A stretch of 64,000 nucleotides of DNA, taken from NCBI GenBank assembly GCA_036703315.1, contig DATNPH010000014.1:3441-67440 (forward strand). The letters are read 5' to 3'. This DNA comes from DATNPH01 sp036703315. Its GTDB lineage: Bacteria > Cyanobacteriota > Cyanobacteriia > Cyanobacteriales > Coleofasciculaceae. Each line of letters opens with the position of its first letter. Position 1 is the stretch's first letter. A model generated the notes under the pieces. That model saw nothing but the letters and a program-made list of their open reading frames with translations, was not told the origin of the DNA and searched no databases. Below are positions 60,791 through 64,000 of this stretch, in pieces. The position numbers were made by a program, and so were the translations under genes.

Positions 60791-61006
60791 ATGAGCAACC
60801 CATCTTTACCGCCCGAAGCTCTAGAGCCAAGTCCGGATGAAACTACAACTCCACCGACAGTAGCCTCAACCCAGCGTCCACCAAGTTACGTGAAACTAGC
60901 CATGCGCAATATGGTGCGCAAGCGTGGAACATCTCTAAAACACTTTTTCCTGACAACTTTTGGTCTATTGGCTGCATTGGTTGGGCTTGCCTACTTAACC
61001 CGTTAG
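60791..61006 (+). CDS. DUF3285 small membrane protein
   Basis: The 71-aa product has a Pro/Thr-rich N-terminal half, then the conserved block PPSYVKLAMRNMVRKRGTSL and one membrane helix FFLTTFGLLAALVGLAYLTR. This matches the cyanobacterial DUF3285 family as I know it. The function is unknown. It is the first gene of a tight plus-strand cluster with ybeY (36 bp), dgkA, trpG and the MBL-fold gene. Confidence 0.85.
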   Translation: MSNPSLPPEALEPSPDETTTPPTVASTQRPPSYVKLAMRNMVRKRGTSLKHFFLTTFGLLAALVGLAYLTR

Positions 61007-61042
61007 ACCTTCAGTGATCACGTCTTAGGAGATGCAGCTAAA

Positions 61043-61573
61043 TTGCAAGTCGAAGTGAATGTGCAGGATTGTTTCTTTACGGCGTCGCGGTCAAGTGCGA
61101 TCGCGGATGAGCATTTCTCATGCTCAATTACAACTCAAGCCTGGGAAAGCTGGTTCTACACATGGCTAGAAACCCTGCAACCGGAACTTTCTCCGACTGA
61201 TACCTACGAACTGACGCTTCGCTTGACTGACGATACAGAAATTCAAGCCCTCAATGCCCAGTACCGCCATAAAAATCAACCAACAGACGTACTTGCTTTT
61301 GCAGCTTTAGAGGTAAACTCGGCTCAGTTACCGCCTGAACTACAGTTATCTATGCCTTTGTATCTTGGTGATGTTGTTATTTCAGTTGATACAGCTCATC
61401 GTCAGGCTCAAGAACAAAGGCATTCCTTACAAACAGAATTAGCCTGGTTAGCCGCCCACGGTTTACTTCATCTTCTGGGGTGGGATCATCCGGATGAAGA
61501 AAGTCTGATAAAAATGCTCAATCAACAGGAAACTTTACTTCAAATTGTGGATTTGACTGTTGGAAGTCAGTGA
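61043..61573 (+). CDS. ybeY: Endoribonuclease YbeY
   Basis: A zinc-dependent RNase for 16S rRNA 3' maturation and ribosome quality control. The signature HGLLHLLGWDHPDE supplies the three histidine ligands, and LRLTDDTEIQALNAQYRHKN with PTDVLAFAALE are standard. The frame contains no upstream ATG after the DUF3285 stop; a TTG at 61043 behind TAGGAGA is the best start, giving 176 aa. An ATG at 61032 is out of frame. The gene sits between DUF3285 and dgkA. Confidence 0.95.
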   Translation: MQVEVNVQDCFFTASRSSAIADEHFSCSITTQAWESWFYTWLETLQPELSPTDTYELTLRLTDDTEIQALNAQYRHKNQPTDVLAFAALEVNSAQLPPELQLSMPLYLGDVVISVDTAHRQAQEQRHSLQTELAWLAAHGLLHLLGWDHPDEESLIKMLNQQETLLQIVDLTVGSQ

Positions 61574-61619
61574 ACTTGGCATTCTGTAAGTGTACACTCC
61601 CAGATGAAACGAAAAGTCA

Positions 61620-62135
61620 ATGCTATTACAAAAGGCTAAGTCTTCTACCTCCGAGTCAATTCCTTCGAGTTCCCTGTCTATGTCTCAAGAGTTGTCGATG
61701 TCTAAACCGAACCCAACTGATCCGGTTGTTAAACGAACCCGAGACTTAGCTTGGCTAGTTGCTCCAACTTTATTGCTTAGTTTTAAATATGCCTGGGCTG
61801 GACTCTCGTATGCGTTTGTCACTCAACGTAACTTTCGCATCCATACGATAATTGGCACTCTGGCAGTTAGCTTGAGTGTTTTTTTACATCTAAAACCTGT
61901 GGAAATTTGTGTGATTTGTCTGACAAGTGGTCTAGTACTGGCGCTGGAATTGTTAAATACCGCGATCGAGTCAGTTGTTGACTTAACGGTTAAACAGTCT
62001 TACCATGAACTCGCCAAAATTGCTAAAGACTGTGCGGCTGGATCAGTTCTCGTCTCGGCACTTGTTGCCGTGTTTGTCGCTGGGTCGCTACTCCTGCCAC
62101 CGTTGTTGGCTTTGATTCAGTCAGCGGCACCCTAG
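61620..62135 (+). CDS. dgkA: Diacylglycerol kinase family protein
   Basis: An integral membrane kinase of the DgkA type, which phosphorylates diacylglycerol or undecaprenol. It has a Ser-rich cytoplasmic N-terminal extension of about 45 residues, then SFKYAWAGLSYAFVTQRNFR, a helix (IIGTLAVSLSVFLHL) and the active-site helix LVLALELLNTAIESVVDLTV with the conserved E-x-x-N-T-A-I-E. It ends with KIAKDCAAGSVLVSALVAVF. At 171 aa it is longer than E. coli DgkA because of the extension. It lies 46 bp after ybeY. Confidence 0.93.
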   Translation: MLLQKAKSSTSESIPSSSLSMSQELSMSKPNPTDPVVKRTRDLAWLVAPTLLLSFKYAWAGLSYAFVTQRNFRIHTIIGTLAVSLSVFLHLKPVEICVICLTSGLVLALELLNTAIESVVDLTVKQSYHELAKIAKDCAAGSVLVSALVAVFVAGSLLLPPLLALIQSAAP

Positions 62136-62211
62136 CAATTCACAACGACGAGGACCTAGCAGCGAGAGTTTAGTAGTGTGTCCCTAGTTTAGGTCCGAAG
62201 GAGTATGGGTT

Positions 62212-62829
62212 TTGATTATTGTTATCGACAACTACGACAGTTTTACCTACAACTTAGTCCAATACCTCGGAGAGCTGGGTACCGACTTACCTGTAGCCTC
62301 CGAGATTCAGGTCTACCGCAATGACAAAATTGCTCTAGAGCAAATTGAAGCGCTTCAGCCCGATGGGGTAGTCATTTCTCCGGGACCTGGGCGTCCTGAA
62401 GATGCTGGAATCTCTGAGTCGTTGATTAGCAAACTGGGTTCGACTCTTCCGATTTTGGGCGTTTGTCTGGGTCATCAAAGCATTGGGCAGGTATTTGGCG
62501 GTAAGATTATCTCTGCGCCGATGTTAATGCACGGCAAAACGTCTGAGATTCATCACACTGGCGTTGGCGTTTTCCGGGGATTACCGAATCCATTTACGGC
62601 TACTCGGTATCATAGTCTGGTGATTGAAAAGCAGAGCTGTCCAGATGTTCTGGAAATTACTGCTTGGGTTGAGGATGGAACAATTATGGGTGTCAGGCAT
62701 CGGAACTATCCGCACCTTGAAGGCGTCCAATTTCATCCGGAGAGTATTCTGACCTCTTTTGGTAAACAGCTATTGCTAAACTTCCTGGAATCACTTCCGG
62801 CATCACGTCATCAGTTAATGTCAGTGTAG
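62212..62829 (+). CDS. trpG: Anthranilate / aminodeoxychorismate synthase glutamine amidotransferase subunit
   Basis: A class I glutamine amidotransferase that supplies ammonia for anthranilate (tryptophan) or p-aminobenzoate (folate) synthesis; one protein often serves both (also named pabA). The catalytic cysteine is in GVCLGHQSIGQ, and the His-Glu pair is in VQFHPESILT. The N-terminus VIDNYDSFTYNLVQYLGELG fixes a TTG start at 62212, behind GAAGGAG. An ATG at 62205 is out of frame. The length is 205 aa. Fifteen bp separate it from the next gene. Confidence 0.93.
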   Translation: MIIVIDNYDSFTYNLVQYLGELGTDLPVASEIQVYRNDKIALEQIEALQPDGVVISPGPGRPEDAGISESLISKLGSTLPILGVCLGHQSIGQVFGGKIISAPMLMHGKTSEIHHTGVGVFRGLPNPFTATRYHSLVIEKQSCPDVLEITAWVEDGTIMGVRHRNYPHLEGVQFHPESILTSFGKQLLLNFLESLPASRHQLMSV

Positions 62830-62844
62830 GTAACGGGGAATTAA

Positions 62845-63624
62845 ATGAAACGGCGACAGTTGATGCGCTATGCGAGTACGAGTTTACTCGCAACGCTTGG
62901 GATGGGTTTAGCTTCTGGCTTTAACTCTTATCAGGCGCAGACAGCCAGTGCAGGGCTTACAGTACAATGGCTTGGGCATACCTGCTTTCTTTTTACTGGA
63001 AGTGGTTTGCGAATTTTGGTGAATCCATTTCGGACATTAGGCTGCACGGCTGGGTATCGTTCACCTAAGGTAGCGGCAGACTTAGTGCTAATCAGCAGCC
63101 AGTTACTTGATGAAGGCGCGGCTGAGGGGTTGCCAGGAAATCCCAGAATACTCTTTGAACCGGGCGTCTATGAGGTAGGTGGTATACAGCTACAGGGAAT
63201 TAACATTGATCACGATCGCGTGGGTGGACGGCGATTTGGAACCAATGTGGCTTGGCTATGGAATCAAGGTGGCATTAAGACTCTGCATATGGGAGGAGCT
63301 GCTGGAACCCTCGCGATCGAGCAGAAAATCCTCATGGGACGTCCTGATTTAGCACTTGTGCCAGTGGGAGGTGGCCCTAAAGCCTATAATCCGCAAGAAG
63401 CTAAACAGGCGGTTAGTGTCCTCAATCCTAAAGTAGTGATTCCTACTCACTACCGTACACGAGCGGCTGATGGAGGGGCTTGCGAGATTGCATCGGTGGA
63501 CGAGTTTTTAACGTTGATGGATGGAATGCCGGTACAACGTCTCAACAGTGACACAATAAGCATTAGACCAAGTGATTTGCCTCAAAACGGGTCAGCGGTT
63601 AGAGTGCTGAGTTACAAATTTTAG
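62845..63624 (+). CDS. MBL-fold protein with Tat-like signal and degenerate metal site
   Basis: The 259-aa product starts MKRRQLMRYASTSLLATLGM, a twin-arginine-like signal, suggesting export in a folded state. The body follows the UlaG-type metallo-beta-lactamase fold: VQWLGHTCFLF (40-50), GINIDHDRVGGRRFGTN (118-134), LALVPVGGGPKAYNPQEA and VVIPTHYR (197-204). The usual TH-x-H-x-DH metal motif is replaced by LISSQLLDEG (82-91) and HAGDTG by HMGGAAG. It may bind metal differently or have lost hydrolase activity. It lies 15 bp after trpG and is probably in that operon. Confidence 0.85.
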   Translation: MKRRQLMRYASTSLLATLGMGLASGFNSYQAQTASAGLTVQWLGHTCFLFTGSGLRILVNPFRTLGCTAGYRSPKVAADLVLISSQLLDEGAAEGLPGNPRILFEPGVYEVGGIQLQGINIDHDRVGGRRFGTNVAWLWNQGGIKTLHMGGAAGTLAIEQKILMGRPDLALVPVGGGPKAYNPQEAKQAVSVLNPKVVIPTHYRTRAADGGACEIASVDEFLTLMDGMPVQRLNSDTISIRPSDLPQNGSAVRVLSYKF

Positions 63625-63949
63625 TGACTAAGCTTTTGTGTATTTTGATCATACTGTTGGCAAATTCATTGATCACTGTAGGAGCGAATGGCATTCGCCC
63701 TTACTAAATGACGGCTGATGCCCGAAATTCTGGATAGGGCGCAAACCTTGCGCCCCTACAAGACTCCAAATTGATGTACAAAAGCCTGGAATGGCTTAAG
63801 CTAATCCCACGTCTTTAAGCCGTGGGATTTCACGTTAGGGGTTAGTGGACAGTGGTTAGTAGGGGCCCTGAATCTCCCGTTTTAGAGGGGGAGCAAGATA
63901 CTGAAACAGCATGATGTAGTATTTATTTTCATGAGTTTCTCTTGCAAGA
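63625..63949. other. Intergenic region with three hairpin repeats
   Basis: GCGAAT/ATTCGC (63684-63698), GGGCGCAA/TTGCGCCC (63737-63755) and AATCCCACG/CGTGGGATT (63803-63829) follow one another. The first two resemble the palindrome at 2457. GGTTAGTGG-type repeats come next (about 63839-63862). No gene is supported. Confidence 0.5.
63803..63829. repeat. Hairpin resembling an IS200/IS605 end
   Basis: A perfect 9-bp stem AATCCCACG / CGTGGGATT encloses TCTTTAAGC, preceded by GGCTTAAG. Subterminal hairpins of this look occur at IS200/IS605 ends and in the 3' part of their guide RNAs. No transposase or tnpB is adjacent, so at most a solitary remnant. Confidence 0.35.
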
Positions 63950-64000
63950 ATGAACAATTTCTCACTTCAGGTCGGAGTAGCCTTGGCTACTTTGGTGACA
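63950..64000 (+). CDS. Possible start of a gene cut by the window end
   Basis: An ATG at 63950 opens a frame MNNFSLQVGVALATLVT that is still open at base 64000. The hydrophobic pattern would suit a signal peptide or membrane helix. Seventeen codons are too few to identify anything, and no clear ribosome-binding site precedes it. Confidence 0.35.
   Translation, partial: MNNFSLQVGVALATLVT

Overview
The window looks like chromosomal DNA of a filamentous or colonial cyanobacterium. Evidence seen directly: the HIP1 octamer (GCGATCGC) is scattered throughout, and there are genes for light-independent protochlorophyllide reductase (chlL, chlN), the photosystem II assembly factor Psb28, a group 3 sigma factor of the SigF type, a DUF3285 protein and a CIA30/short-chain-dehydrogenase fusion of the HCF173 type. 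Many heptameric short tandem repeats typical of filamentous cyanobacteria lie in the spacers. I cannot name the species; a Microcoleus/Coleofasciculus-like relative is a guess. No rRNA, tRNA, CRISPR array or intact insertion sequence was seen.

Layout. 1-2.5 kb: truncated chlL, then chlN and a terminator. 2.5-9.3 kb is accessory: a frameshifted AIPR/Mrr-like nuclease remnant, a 165-bp foldback repeat, an XRE-type regulator, a Uma2-family protein, small exported proteins, a SnoaL-like protein and a large GH13 amylase with a C-terminal CBM20 domain. 9.3-19.1 kb: ClC transporter with CBS domains, a frameshifted membrane protein, recJ, a CAP-domain exported protein, a YdcF-like protein and a carboxyl-terminal processing protease. 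19.3-39.7 kb is mostly core metabolism: moaB/psb28, trpS, metF, a MuiA-like protein, gloA, eno, bioB, argC, ribBA, an Eis-like acetyltransferase, an aspartate aminotransferase, glmU behind an HD-GYP response regulator, and mnmD.

40.3-50.8 kb is the most striking block: a two-partner secretion exoprotein (1831 aa), its outer-membrane POTRA transporter, and an exported TPR-CHAT (caspase-like) protein. They are packed with a 15-bp gap and a 49-bp overlap. A small exported Gln/Pro-rich protein and an HtrA-type protease follow on the opposite strand. 53-59 kb: an alpha/beta hydrolase, a GAF protein, the CIA30-SDR fusion, sigF and a Bax-inhibitor-1 family membrane protein. 59.2-63.6 kb: prfB, with a classical programmed +1 frameshift, then a plus-strand cluster DUF3285-ybeY-dgkA-trpG/pabA-MBL-fold protein.

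Two themes cut across the window. First, heptamer/octamer repeats have entered coding sequences in frame (recJ, the tpsB linker, the bioB tail) and abut the muiA-like start codon. Second, several proteins have lost canonical catalytic signatures: the MBL-fold protein, the ClC proton glutamate and the hydrolase nucleophile elbow.
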